From assembly GCA_963281255.1 (NCBI GenBank), contig OY725495.1, positions 4,030,001 to 4,094,000 of the forward strand: a stretch of 64,000 nt of DNA, in the 5' to 3' direction. Positions 26,301-41,300 of this stretch are shown one piece after another. Made by a program: the position numbers and the translations under genes. Numbering within the stretch: the stretch's first letter is position 1; the number at the start of each line of letters is the position of its first letter. The notes beneath the pieces were generated by a model. That model ran no database searches. It saw only the letters and a program-made list of their open reading frames with translations, and was not told where the DNA came from. This DNA comes from Aphrocallistes beatrix (lineage: Eukaryota > Porifera > Hexactinellida > Sceptrulophora > Aphrocallistidae).

Positions 26301-29300
26301 AAACGGAGATATGTTTGATGGAAATGGATTTCGAGATTAAAGATTTGGCAGAACAATTACTCTGTCCAATCGTGCTAAGAGGCCAAATCGGGGAAGTGAT
26401 AATGAAATCTATTTCAGAAGGAAAAGCACCAATTTTCAATGAAATACTGACAGATAAAAACGAATTTTTGTGGAATCAAAACAGATTTTTTCTATACATC
26501 AATTACAAAAGAGATCAAGAACTGATCAGTGCGAGTGTTACCACGGCTTCAGTTAAAAACTCGTCAATACGCGTCAAATTTAAAATAAAATTCCTAGATT
26601 TGAAAAATACATACAATTCATGTGTGTTCGAATCAACTGAGTCTCCTTTGTCGAAAGGAGCATTTCACTTAGCTGAATTTCATAAAGATGTATTACTTGA
26701 AGAAAGATTCAGAAATAAAAATAAGTCAATTTCATTCACGCTCCAAGTACAGGAAGTAGATGAATTCTCCTGGTGACATATGAATGGATGGATAGACTGA
26801 AAACTTTCTAAAGGACCCTTTTTTATATATATTCAAAACATCTCATTTCTTAAGTTCATTAGTCTACTGTCGTGTAGTGTCATTATTTTTTGCCTTATAC
26901 AATATATGCAAGTAATTGAAAATGATTAAATAAGCGAACGCATAAGTTTGTATTATCTTCGCCAGTAATTAGCTGCTAGAGTCAAATAGAAGTGCAAAAA
27001 CTTTTTCCTCTTCGAAATGTGATTTTGGGAAAGATATCGTTTGGCAACCTGAAAGGGTTTTCCACATTTCAATGCATTCGCTGGTCTCGAACAATTCCAA
27101 ACATGCATCATCTCTAGATATTATTAGGATTGATCATCAATATTCAGCGATCGTTTGATTCGAATAGATCAACTTGTTTACTAGAAGTATGCATATATGT
27201 ATGATGCCAGTCTACCTCACACGATGCATCGATATATATAAATAAGCAAGAGTTGCTGAATAAAGCATTTGTGTTTTATATCTTTCTAAACATACATCTT
27301 CCAAATTCTAAATTCAACAATAATCTGATTGTACTCCTACGGAGATGGCCACCATGATGGCATTTCCAGAAGGAAAATCATATTCAGTTGTGTTCAGAGA
27401 TGAACTACATAACGAAATATCAAAATACTTGAGAAATTTATTATGCTATGATGATCTCATGTTTCACAGATATAAAGCTCCAGCTAGAACCAGGATAACG
27501 CAGCCAGTTGGAAGTCTATTTAAAGAACATTTCCGGTCCGATACAACATTTGAAACTATGCATCACCACAGCGAAGGTAGAGAAGTCGACAAAGTCAAGA
27601 TAATATATACAAATAGTTTCTGTTATAATCATCATCAGTTTTATATACAATTTGAATACGAACAGAATGAATATTTGATCCGAGTAATCATCCTCGGGAA
27701 AAATCTTTTCGGAGAGGGTATAGCAGGAACAAAATTTAAGCTCAGAATTCTTGACAGGAAGAATATTGACGAATCTCCTGTATTTGAATCGATTGAATCG
27801 CCTTCGTCTGCAGGTGTATATCTCGTAGAGATTCCCAAAGATTTGATAGTCAAAGAAAGATTTCGAAATGAAAACAACTCAGTACCATTCATTATCCAAA
27901 GGCAAGAAAACAATTTACCTTGGTGGTATATGGACAATACTTAAGAGAAATAGACACTCACTTTGAGACAAATATTTACGTATCTTAAACTAATAACATT
28001 TCTATATTATCTTAAACTAACAACATTTCTATCTTTTCTTAAACTATTAACATTTCTATCTTACATTGTTACTATATATCCTATAACAATCAATTGTATT
28101 CGTTATATTTACTTTCATAATGTAATTCAAACATTTGACAATAATTATGTGTGAAATATCTTGTTTTATTCTACATAGGAGGAAAATCATTTAAGGGATA
28201 TTATAACAGAATCGCAATCACTTAACAGCACAAAATCCGAATCAGAATTTAAATACTTATTTGAGCCCAAACCTGACTACATTCTATTAAAAGTAAAAAA
28301 TATACTGTAAGCCTAAGCCTGACTGAACCTGATTCAACTCTGTGCTGAACATCTAGAATAGCTTCATGCTCTTTATCTCAAGCTTGGAGAGAGATAATAC
28401 CATAAAGTTTAGACAAATTCATAGCAAGTACTTGTATTTAAATAGCATTATTAGTAATGTATTGAAGTAATGGAGTACAATCATAGTTTTATCTAAAATT
28501 TTCCAGTCAGGCACTTTTTTGGAGGTGATAAAAGTTACATGGCACCCAAACAGGGGTTTATCTTGTAATTCCAGGGATGATGACAACCCGACGCAAGCAC
28601 CTTGGCTCCTCCGACGATACTAGACTGGCACCTAAAAGTGCCGGCCGAGCACCTTAAGCACCTTGATAAACACCTGAGTACAGAAGCGGCGCCAGGACGC
28701 CGCCACTGGGAGGCACCTTGGAGGCACAAATCATTTCCAGTGGGACACCAACATTTTTTGGGTACAGATTACCCGCCAATGAGAACTAATCATTAAAGAC
28801 ATTTGTAGCAACAATTGATTTATTATATCGGACGATCTTTCTCTGTTTATTGATAAAGTTCCAAGGTCTCCCAGCCTGTCATCGTCCATGACACTGTGTG
28901 AATATGCTTTCTTACTGAAAATGCCTACGTTTCAGCTCATTTGGACACAAATGAATGACGCATGTATTCCTGTCAGAAATTGGTGCCCCCTACAGGGGGA
29001 GCACCACTAATTATAGGGGGGGCACGTGCCCCCCTGGCGCCGCCACTGCCTGAGTACAATAGGAAAGTTAATACTAAATAAAGTATTTGGTAAAAAGGCT
29101 ATAAACAAGATTTTCAAATACATTTTCTTCGATCCAATATTAATCAACAATTATAAGTTCACTGCTATCGATTTAATTTGAGGTTTACAAGTGAAGAATA
29201 TTTTCAACATTAAATATGTAAACCACGCAACACCAATTAAATTAAGTGTACTAGATTTGAGATTCGTCACAATCTACACTGGTATTGAAACATCAAATAT

Positions 29301-32300
29301 TGGCTATATATACCGTACTAATGAACTTTTGACAAATTCATTAATACAATCAATATACAGTCGACTCAGCTTAATAAGGCCACTGTTTAAATGGGTCAGC
29401 CGCTTAATCGGGCCACTTTTGGCAGGACCGGAATAGCTCTCACATAGAGGTTAATACAAAAATATTTTCGGTTAATAGAGTTCTCCGCTTAATCGGGTTA
29501 AAATATCCCCTGACCGATGTGACCCTATTAAGCGGAGTCGACTGTATCTACGTATAAATCGAATATCTGCAGTAGAGACTTCATGGATTTAGCTGCTATT
29601 TCGGTACAAGAACTGAGATTCGACTTCAGTAGTTAAAGAGGATACAACTCTTCAAAAGAAATAGAATACATCGTCTCGTAGCTGATTTCAATATCAATTT
29701 CAGTGTAATACAATATGCATTTGTATGTGTATAAATAGGACTCAATTAACAAATCTTACATTTTATCACTGAGATGGCTAGCAACAAGACTTACAATGGA
29801 ATTGATTTGATAGAACAACTTCTATTTATAGAAACTAAGAAAGGTGAGTTTAGAGGACTTAAACTAGATTTTCTATTAACTAGTTTGAACGAGGTAGAAA
29901 AGGAATTCTACGTTTGTACGAAATGTAACGGACTTATGAGAAATGCTTGTCAAATCGGAGAAGAACAGATGTTAGTTTGTGAGTTATGTGCGGAACAAGG
30001 AGACAAGCCTCAAACGATGGCGAAGTCAAGAAAGAAAATCTCAGAACTCAGAACAAAGTGTCCTTTGGAAACCAGAGGCTGTGAGTGGAATGGAATAATT
30101 GCTGAGGTGGACACACATCTAAACGCGTGCACAGAATTCATAATTGAATGCACTAACAAGTGTGATGTGATAAAGAAGCGATCTGAACTGAGGAAACATT
30201 GCATGGATGAGTGTGAGAATCGAGAAGTCAACTGTCAAAATTGCAATGTTAAAATGAAGTTCAAAAGGTTGGAAGATCATTACAAAAATTGCATAGATTT
30301 CCCATTACTGTGTCCTAACGAATGCATGAGGACTATCACTCGCAAAGAAGTAGAGTTACATGTTAATGATGAATGTCCCAATACTCTTTTGAATTGTGAG
30401 AATGAATGCGGCCTCAAACTAAAACGAAGTGAAATGCAAAATCACTACAAAAACGAATGTCAGAATCGAAAGATACATTGCATACCGTGCAGTGTAATAA
30501 TCCTATACAAAGAGATAGACACTCATAATGGAACATGTCCTGAGTTTCCATTACTGTGTCCTAACGAGTGCTTGAAAGATCTTATTCGGAAAGAAATAGA
30601 GTCACATATTGAAAATGACTGTCCTAACACGATGATTGAATGTCCGTATAAGAAGATGGGATGTGAAGCTGTGATGAAACGATGTGAGAAAGTGGAACAT
30701 GAACAGAGATCCGAATCGAAACATCTGAAAATAACAGCGAATAAAGTGGAACTGATTGAAAAGACTTATCAGTTGAAAATGGAAAAATTAGAAACTAAAA
30801 TGCAAGAATTAATCGAAAATTTATCTTATCCAATTGTGGTACGAGATGAAGTAGCAAAAGAAGATCTTGAAGGTAGGAATTTAAGATTACCCAGTTGGGC
30901 AAGTATTTTTTTTGCACCACTTCGATTGATTCATCAGGTGGATTTTAATTGGAACCGACAGAAGTTGCAGCTTTGTTTTCATGAAAACCTGGACTCCCTT
31001 GACCTCAACTTTACAATTCGAATACCATGCGATGAAAGAAAATTAAAACATATAAATTGGCCAGTTAACTGTAAGTTAACACTTCATGACACACAAAGCT
31101 CTCACAATTCTCTAGTTTTCGAATCAAAAATTCAGAAATTTAAGCCTCCACCAGAAAAACAAATTATTCAGCAAGGAATAGCAGTAATTTATGAGAAATT
31201 TTTTCTTGGTAATGTTCCTAAAGCTCAGTTGCTTGAAGAAAGATTCAGAAATGGAAATAATGCAGTATCTTTCACGCTCCAAATGAAAGATACTAATTAT
31301 TTTCCTAGCTGGTAATATAATAAACAGATACATAACGCTAAAACAGGAAAAACTACTAAACAATAACCATTAAGCTACGAATATGTTATTATGTCTTAGT
31401 TTGTTTATTAGTTGGTTCCAGTATCTAGAATAACTATTTGTTAATAGTTCACATCATTATACATATCATTATTGTGTGACATGAGAATGTTGTTAATCAT
31501 AGATTTAGAAATATGGAGTGTATAATATATATTCGTATATGATGTTAATTAGTTGTCTCAGGAATGTGTTTCGCCATTTCCGGTTTAAGCTATTTTAACA
31601 GAGAAGCCATATAAGTTTGGGGTAGTTACTATAAATAGAAAATCTCAGGGGAAATCTAATTATAGGTAAAGAGCAATCTTAGAAATTTGGAAAAAACACT
31701 TCTAACCAAAACCTAATAGCTAGCCTCTGGAGAGCTTTTATGGTTGTTTATTGGAGACGAGGTTATAATATGATCTTCGATCCGACACTACACGACACAA
31801 TTGTGCCATTTTGTATTTTTAATCATAAATTAATCAATTATCTTTGCAAACTCGATGCCACAGGATACAGTAAATGATTATAAAATGTTCCATTATTTTT
31901 CAGTTTCATTACAACGTCATTTGGCAACATTAACATGAATGACTGTAATTTTTAAAAATATTTATTGGATAAAAAGAAAATTCACACCTTATGAGAAGTA
32001 CTAGACAGATCATGTTTCCGATTCTAATCATCAGTGAATTTATTTTTACTAAAGACCCAGTAATCCATTTATAGTCGATTGGCTCCGACAAATGAAATAT
32101 GACATCCCATAAATATTCATAGTTAAAAAAAGAACTGTCCAGGAGTCAAATGAATGGCAAGTAAGACACAGTGAATGGAATGCCACTGAACTAGAAATAG
32201 AATTCTTACAAAATGTGTCATGAGAAACGCCTATCAGATCGGAGGAGAACATATGTTAGTCTGCGAGACTTGTACACTACAGGAAGACAAATCTCAAAAG

Positions 32301-35300
32301 AAAGATCTCCTTCGGAAAGAAAAGAGTCACATGTTGAAAATGACTGTCTTAACACGATGATTGAATGTCCGTTTAAACCCGGGAAAACTTGGGGTCAAAG
32401 GTATAAATAGAAATGACCCAGCTTTCATTTTCATTTCCAGTTTACTTTCAATTAACTTTCACTTTCACTTCAACATTCCTGGACGTGCACGGGATTTATT
32501 AAGGAGATGGGATGTGAAGAGACGATGAAATGATGTGAGATAGAGGAACATGAACAGAGACCCGAATCAGAACATCTGAAAAATGTTGTAATATACTTTT
32601 CCAATCATCAATATTCAGCGATCGTTTGCATTCGAATAGATAAACTTGTTTACGAGAAGTATGCATATATGATACCAGTCTACCTCATACGATGCATCGA
32701 TAGATATAAATAAGCAAGAGTCGCGTATTATAGGTTTCTAAACATACATCTTTCAAATTCGAAATTCAACAAGATTCTGATTGTACTTGTACGGAGATGG
32801 CCAGCAGAAAGGCATACAATACAACTGACAGGGGAGATCAACTTCTATTTATAGAAACTAAGAAAGGTGAGTTTAGAGGATTTAAACAAGATTTTATATT
32901 AACTAGTTTGAACGAGGTAGAAAAGGAATTCTATGTTTGTACGAAATGTAACGGACTCATGAGAAACGCTTGTCAAATCGGAGAAGAACAGATGTTAGTT
33001 TGTGAGTTGTGTGCGGAACAAGGAGACAAGCCTCTACCGATGGTGAAACCAAGAAAGAAAATCTCAGAACTCAGAACAAAGTGTCCTTTGGAAACTAGAG
33101 GCTGTGAGTGGAATGGAACAATTGCAGAAGTGGAGACACATTTAAACGCGTGTTCAGAATTCATAATTGAATGCACTAACAAGTGTGATGTGATAAAGAA
33201 GCGATCTGAACTGAGGAAACATTGCATGAATGAGTGTGAGAATCGAGAAGTCAATTGTCAACATTGCAAAGTCAAAATGAAATATAAAGAATTGGAAAAC
33301 CATTACTCAACTTGCATTGAGTTTCCTTCGAAGTGTCCTAACGAGTGTTCTAAAGATCTAACTCGGAAAGAAGTGAAGTTGCATGTTCAAAACGAATGTC
33401 CCAACACTGTATTGAATTGTACAAACAAATGCGGCATCAAACTAAAACGATGTGAAATGCAAAATCACTACAAAAACGAATGTCGGAATCGTAAAATACA
33501 TTGTATACAGTGCAGTGTAATAATCCTATACAAAGAGATAGACACTCATAATGGAACATGTCCTGAGTTTCCATTACTGTGTCCTAACGAGTGTTTGAAA
33601 GATCTTATTCGGAAAGAAATAGAGTCACATATTGAAAATGACTGTCCTAACACGATGATTGAATGTCCGTATAAGAAGATGGGATGTGAAGCTGTGATGA
33701 AACGATGTGAGAGGTTGGAACATGAACAGAGATCCGAATCGGAACATTTGAAAATAACAGCGAATAAAGTGGAACAGATTGAAAAGACTTATCAATTGAA
33801 AATGGAAAAACTAGAAAGTGAAAATGACAATCTAAAAACTAAAATGCAAGAATTAATCGAAAATATCTCTTATCCAGTTGTGTTACGAGATGAAGTAGCA
33901 AAAGAATATCTTGAAATTAGGAATGTAACATCATCCTTTTTGACAGCTATTTATTTAGATTTATATCGTTTGAATCATCAGGTGGATTTTAATTGGAACC
34001 GACAGAAGTTGCAGCTTTGTTTTCATGAAAATCTGTGCTCCCCTGACCTCAACTTTACAATTCGAATACCATGCGATGAAAGAAAATTAAAACATATAAA
34101 TTGGCCAGTTAACTGCAAGTTAACAATTAATGACACACAAAGCTCTCACAATTCTCTAGTTTTTGAATCAAAAATTCAGGAATTTAAACCTCCATCGGGA
34201 AAAAATAGGCGACCAGTAGAAAAAATATTTTACGAAGAGTTTTTTCTTGGTAATGTTTCTAAAGCCCAGTTGCTCGAAGAAAGATTCAGAAATGGAAATA
34301 ATGCAGCATCATTTACGCTCCAAATGAAAGATACCAATTAATTTCCTAGCTGGTAATATAATAAACAGATGAACAACGAAAAACAGGAAAAACTATTTAC
34401 ATAACAATAACCATTAAGCTACGAATATGTTATTATATCTTAGTTTGTTTATTAGTTGGTTCCAGTGTCTAGAATAATTCTTTGTAAATAGTTCACATAA
34501 TTATATCATTATTGTGTGTAGTGTCATGAGCAGCTATTGTTAATCATAAATTTAGAATTATGGAGTGTACTTAGTATAAATATATATTCTTATTATTATG
34601 ATAATTAGTTGTCTCAGGAATGCGTTGCGTCATTTCCGGTTTAGCTATTTTAACAGAGAAGTCATATAAGTTTGAAAAATTTCAAAAAAAACAAACTATA
34701 CTACAAGCATTGAGTTTAGAGACATTTGCTTTGTGATAATAATGATGATAAATGGGCAGTGCAGTTCGTTTGAAATGCTAGAATATATTGTCACATGGTT
34801 ATCAGAATTGCGGGAAATTTACTGGTTCAAAGTATAAACAAATTGTTGGGGGCAACTCCCTATTGGTCGCTCGTTACGCTCGCTTTTGACTCTATCCGGG
34901 AACCCACGAGTCCATGAGAGATTGATATCAGAGGTTAAAATTACGCCTATGTGTATATTATGCGAAGAATATTTTCATATTTTAATATGTAAACAAGGCA
35001 ACACCGATAAAATCAATTGTACTAGATTTAATATGACGTCACAATCTACACTGGTATTGAATAGTAAATGTTGGATATAGGACAAGGCAAGTATGAAAAT
35101 TTGACAAATTCATCGACTTCATGGATTTAGTTGTTATTTCGGTACAAGAACTGAGATTCGACTTCAGTAGTCAAGAAGGATACAACTCTTCAAAAGAAAT
35201 AGAATACATCGTCTCGTAGATGATCTCAATATCAGTGTAATACAATATGCATTTGTATGTGTATAAATAGGACTCAACTAACTAATCTTACATTTTATAA

Positions 35301-38300
35301 TTGAGATGGCTAGCAACAAGACTTACAATGGAATTGATTTGATAGAGCAACTTCTATTTATAGAAAGAAAGAAAGGTGAGTTTAGAGGACTTAAACAAGA
35401 TTTTCTATTAACTAGTTTGAACGAGGTAGAAAAGGAATTCTATGTTTGTACGAAATGTAACGGACTCATGAGAAACGCTTGTCAGATCGGAGAAGAACAG
35501 ATGTTAGTTTGTGAGTTATGCTCAGCCCAAGGAGACAAGCCTCTACCGATGGTGAAATTCAGAAAGAAAATCTCAGAACTGAGAACAAAGTGTCCTTTGG
35601 AGAGGAGAGGATGTTGCTGGAAAGGAACGATCGCTGAGATTGAAACACATCTAGATTTGTGTCTAGAATTCGTAATGTATTGTACAAATAAGTGTAATGT
35701 GGTGATGAAGCGATCGGATTTAATGAATCACTGCAAACGTGAATGTCAGAATCGAGAAGTCAACTGTAAACATTGCAATGTTAAAATGAAGTTCAAAATG
35801 CTGAAAATACATTACATAACTTGCAAAGAACTTCCCTTGCTGTGTCCGATCGGATGCAAAAGAACTATAATTCGCAAAGAAGTAGAGTTACATGTTAATG
35901 ATGAATGTCCCAATACGCTTTTGAATTGTGAGAAAGAATGTGGCCGCACAATTAAACGAAGTGAAATGCAAAATCACTACAAAAACGAATGTCAGAATCG
36001 AAAGATACATTGCATACAGTGCAGTGTAATAATCCTATACAAAGAGATAGACATCATAATGGAATATGTCCTGAGTTTCCATTACTGTGTCCTAACGAGT
36101 GTTTCAAAGATCTTATTCGGAAAGAAATAGAGTCACATATTGAAAATGACTGTCCTAACACGATGATTGAATGTCCGTATAAGAAGATGGGATGTGAAGC
36201 TGTGATGAAACGATGTGAGATAGAGGAACATGAACAGAGATCCGAATCGAAACATCTGAAAATAACAGCGAATAAAGTGGAACTGATTGAAAAGAATCAA
36301 AAAGATCAAGAACAAACTTATGAGTTGAAAATAGAAGTACTAGAAAGTGAAAATGACAAATTAAAAACTAAAATACAAGAATTAATCGAAAATATATCTT
36401 ATCCAGTTGTGCTACGAGATGAAATAGCAAAAGAACTTATTAAAAGTGATAATGCATATATACCTCTTTCTACTGACTATAATCCCTCGGTTTATATCAA
36501 AAGATATGATTTTAAATGGAATCGACAGACTTTACAGTTTTATTTAGAGAACAATTACAATGATGACAAAGAACTCCGCTTTATAATTCTAATACCACAC
36601 AATAAAAGAAAATTGGAACATATCAATTGGCCGGTTAACTGTAAGTTAACAATCCATGACACACAAAACTCTCACAATTCTCTTGTTTCTGAATCAAAAA
36701 TTCAGGAATTTAAGCCTCCATCAGAAAATGAAATGATTCAACAAGGAACAGCAGTAATTTATGAAGCTTTGTTTCTTGGTAATGTTTCTAAAGCCCAGTT
36801 GCTTGAAGAAAGATTCAGAAATGGAAATAATGCAGTGTCATTCACGCTCCAAATGAAAGATACTAACTATTTTCCTAGCTGGTAATATAATAAACAGATA
36901 CATAGCACTAAAACAGGAACAACTATTTACTTAACAATAACCATTAAGCTACGAATATGTTATTATATCTTAGTTTGTTTATTAGTTGGATCCAGTATCT
37001 AGAATAATTCTTTGTCAATAGTACATAATTATATCATTATTGTGTGTAGTGTCATGAGCAGCTATTGTTAATCATAAATTTAGAATTATGGAGTGTACTT
37101 AGTATAAATATATATTCGTATTATTATGTTAATTAGTTGTCTCAGGAATGCGTTGCGTCATTTCCGGTTTAGCTATTTTAACAGAGAAGTCATATAAGTG
37201 TTGCAGTCAAAGTGCGTTTTCAGCCAAAACGCGTTTTGGCTAGTCAGAACGCGTTTGGACTAGAAAGTCAGTCAAAACGCGTTTGGAGTGAAATTTTCAG
37301 TCAAAGTGCGTTTTATATGATGATTTAAAATCATTATTTGACTTTGATGCTATGAATCTAGTTATTGAAATATAAAATCGGATTTATCACATTTTATATA
37401 ATAGAATATTATTCTTTTATTTTAGGTTCTTCAATCAAATTACTACCATATTTATTAGGAGGTTCCATTTAGATATTTCATCTTATCACTTGAAATTATT
37501 TAAATTTCTTAGATACTCTTATGTAACTAAGCAACGGCTATGCTTTCGAGGATGCGAATTTCATTGGTTATGACATCTAATTTTTCCTGGCCTAGAAGTA
37601 ATGAATATGTTGCAGTCAAAGTGCGTTTTGGCTGAAAACGCACTTTGATTGAAAATTTCAGTCCAAACGCGTTTTGACTGACTTTCTAGTCCAAACGCGT
37701 TTGGCTGAAAACGCACTTTGACTGCAACATAAGTATGGGGTAGTTAGGCTAGTTACTATAAATAGAAAAATCTCAGGGGTAAATTAGGGCTATAGGGCAA
37801 AGAAAAATCTATTTATAGAAATTTAGAAAAAAACCCACTTCTACCCAAAACCTAATAGCTAGCCTCTGGAGAGCTTTTATGATTGTTTATTGGAGACGAG
37901 GTTATCACATGATTTCCGATCCGACACTTCACGACACAATTGTGCCACCTTTTGTATTTTTAATCATAAAGTAATCAAGTTATCTTTGCAAACTCGATGC
38001 CCCTGGATACAGTGAATGCTTCTAAATTTTTTTAAAATTTTTCAGTTTCATTACGAAGTCATTAGGGTAACAATAACATAAGTGACTGTATTTTGAAAAA
38101 GTATTGGATTAAAAAGAAATTTCACACCTTATGAGAAGTGCTAAACAGATCATGTTTCTGATTCTAATCATCATTCAAATAATTTTTACTGAAGACCCAG
38201 TTTATACTCTCTAAGTCAGTGGTTCCCAACCTGGGGTCCATGGACCCCTTAGTGGTCCACAGAAGATATCAGGGCTCCACAGGATTCGAAATTTTGTATT

Positions 38301-41300
38301 ACGGTTAATAGGAGGGGGTCCACAGAATATAGGAAAAAAGATATAGGGGGTCCACAGCCAAAAAAGGTTGAAACCCGCTGCTCTAAGTCGACTGAGTCTC
38401 CTTTGTCGAAAGGAGCCTTTCACTTAGCTGAATTTCATGAGGATTTATTACGAAGAAAGATTCTGAAATAAAAATAAGTCAATTTCATTCACGCTCCAAG
38501 TACAGGAAGTAGATGAATTCTCTTGGTGACATAAGAATGGATACGGATAGACTGAAAACTTTCTAAAAAGACCCTTTCTATAATTTATATAATATCTCAT
38601 TTTTTTATTCGGCTACTGTCGTGTGGTGCTATTATTTTTTGAATTATGCTATATATGTAAGTAATGGAAAAAGTGATTAAATAAGTGAACGCATATGTTT
38701 GTATTATCCTCGCCAGTAATTAGCTGCTAGAGTTAAATAGAATTTAGCTGCTAGAGTCAAATAGAAGTGCAAAACTTTTTTCTCTTCGAAATGTGATTTT
38801 GGAAAAAGATATCGTTTGGCTACCTGAAAGGGTTTTCAACATTTCTATGCATTCACTGGTCCCTAACAATTCCAAACATGCATCATCTCTAGATATTATT
38901 AGGATTGCTCATCAATATTCAGCGAATCGTTTGATTCGAAAAGATCAACTTGTTTACGAAGTATGCATATATTATACCAGTCTACCTCACACGATGCATC
39001 GATATATATAAATAAGCAAGAGTTGCTGAATAAAGCATTTGCGTTTTATATCTTTCTAAACATACATCTTTCAAATTCTAAATTCAACAAGAATCTGATT
39101 GTACTCCTACGGAGATGGCCAACAGAAAGGCATACAATACAACTGACAGGAGAGATCAACTTCTATTTATAGAAACTAAGAAAGGTGAGTTTAGAGGATT
39201 TAAACAAGATTTTCTATTAACTAGTTTGAACGAGGTAGAAAAGGAATTCTATGTTTGTACGAAATGTAACGGACTCATGAGAAACGCTTGTCAAATCGGA
39301 GAAGAACAGATGTTAGTTTGTGAGTTGTGTTCAAACCAAGGAGACAAACCTCTACCGACAGTGAAACCAAGAAAGAAAATCTCAGAACTGAGAACAAAAT
39401 GTCCTTTGGAAACTAGAGGCTGTGGGTGGAAAGGAACAATTGCTGAGATCGAAACACATCTAAACACGTGCACAGAATTCATAATTGAATGCACTAACAA
39501 GTGTGATGTGATAATGAAGCGATCTGAACTGAGGAAACATTGCATGAATGAGTGTGAGAATCGAGAAGTCAACTGTCAACATTGCAAAGCCAAAATGCAA
39601 TATAAAGAATTGGAAAAACATTACTCAATCTGCATCGAGTTTCCTTTGAAGTGTCCTAATGAATGTTTGAAAGATCTAACTCGGAAAGAAGTGAAGTTTC
39701 ATGTTCAAAACGAATGTCCCAACACTGTATTGAATTGTACAAACAAATGCGGCATCAAACGAATAAGATGTGAAATGCAAAATCACTGCGAAAACGAATG
39801 TCAGAATCGAAACATCAACTGCAAACATTGTAAAGTAATAATAGTATTCAAAGAAATAGAAAATCATAACAAAACATGTCCAGAATTCCCATTGCTGTGT
39901 CCTAGCGAATGTTTGAAAGGTCTCCCGCGAAAGGAATTAAAAGCACATATTGAAAATGACTGTCCTAACACAATAATAGAATGTCCTTATAAGGAGATGG
40001 GATGTGAAGAGACGATGAAACGTAGAGATGTGGAAGAGCATGAGAAGATATACGAATTGAAACATCCTAGAATGACTGTACAATATTTCTCAAATAAAAC
40101 TGATCAAATAGAAAAGAATTGTAAATCTCAAATTGATCAAAATGAAAAGAAATGCAAATCTCAAATCGATCAGAATGAAAAGAAATATAAATCTCAAATC
40201 GATCAGAATGAAAAGAAATATAAATCTCAAATTGATCAGAATGAAAAGAAATATAAATCTAAAATCGATCAAATGGAAAATAATTGCAAATGTCAAATCA
40301 ATCAAAATGAAAAGAAATGGATATCTCAAATCGATCAAAATGAAAAGAAATGGATATCTCAAATCGATCAGAATGAAAAGAAATATAAATCTCAAATCGA
40401 TCAAATGGAAAATAATTGCAAATGTCAAATCAATCAAAATAAAAAGAAATTTAAATCTCAAATTGATCAAAATGAAAAGAAATGCAAATCTCAGCTGCAA
40501 ACTTTTGAACTAAAGATTGAATACCTTGAAACTGAAAATGAAAAACTCAAGAGAATGTTGATGGAAATGATGGCATTTCCAGAAGGAAAATCATATTCAG
40601 TTGTGTTCAGAGATGAACTACATAACGAAATATCAAAATACTTGAGAAATTTATTATGCTATGATGAGCTCATGTTTCACAGATATAAAGCTCCAGCTAG
40701 AACCAAGATAAAGCATCCAGTTGGAAGTCTATTTAAAGAACATTTCCAAAAGAAATCAATATCCGATAGAACATTTGAAAATACTATGCTTTACCACAGC
40801 GAAGGTATAGAAGTCGACAAAGTCATGATAATATATAGAAATAGTTTCTGTTATAATCAGGATCAGTTTTATATACAATTTGAATACGAAAAGAATGAAC
40901 CTTTGATCCGAGTAATCATCCTCGGGCAAAATCATTTCGGAAAGGGTATAGCAGGGACAAAATTTAAACTCAGAATCCTTGATTCGATGAATATTCACGA
41001 ATCTCTCGCATTTGAATCGATTGAATCGCCTTTGTCCGCAGGTGTATATCTCGTAGAGATTCCCAAAGATTTGATAGTCGAAGAAAGATTTCGAAATGAA
41101 AACAACTCAGTACCATTCATTATCCAAAAGCAAGAAATGAACAATTTTCCTTGATAGATGGACAATACTCAAAAGAAATAGTACACTCACTTTGAGAAAA
41201 ATATTTACGCATCTTAAACTAATAACATTTCTATCTTTTCTTAAACTATTAGTAATAACATTTCTATTTTAGTAGTACATTGTTACTTTATATATCTTAT

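Noticed and set aside
40090-40500. Minus-strand open frames over the hendecad repeats (also 44687-45340)
   Set aside because: Low-complexity Ile/Leu/Phe shadows of the 33-nt repeat; no promoter or conserved start.
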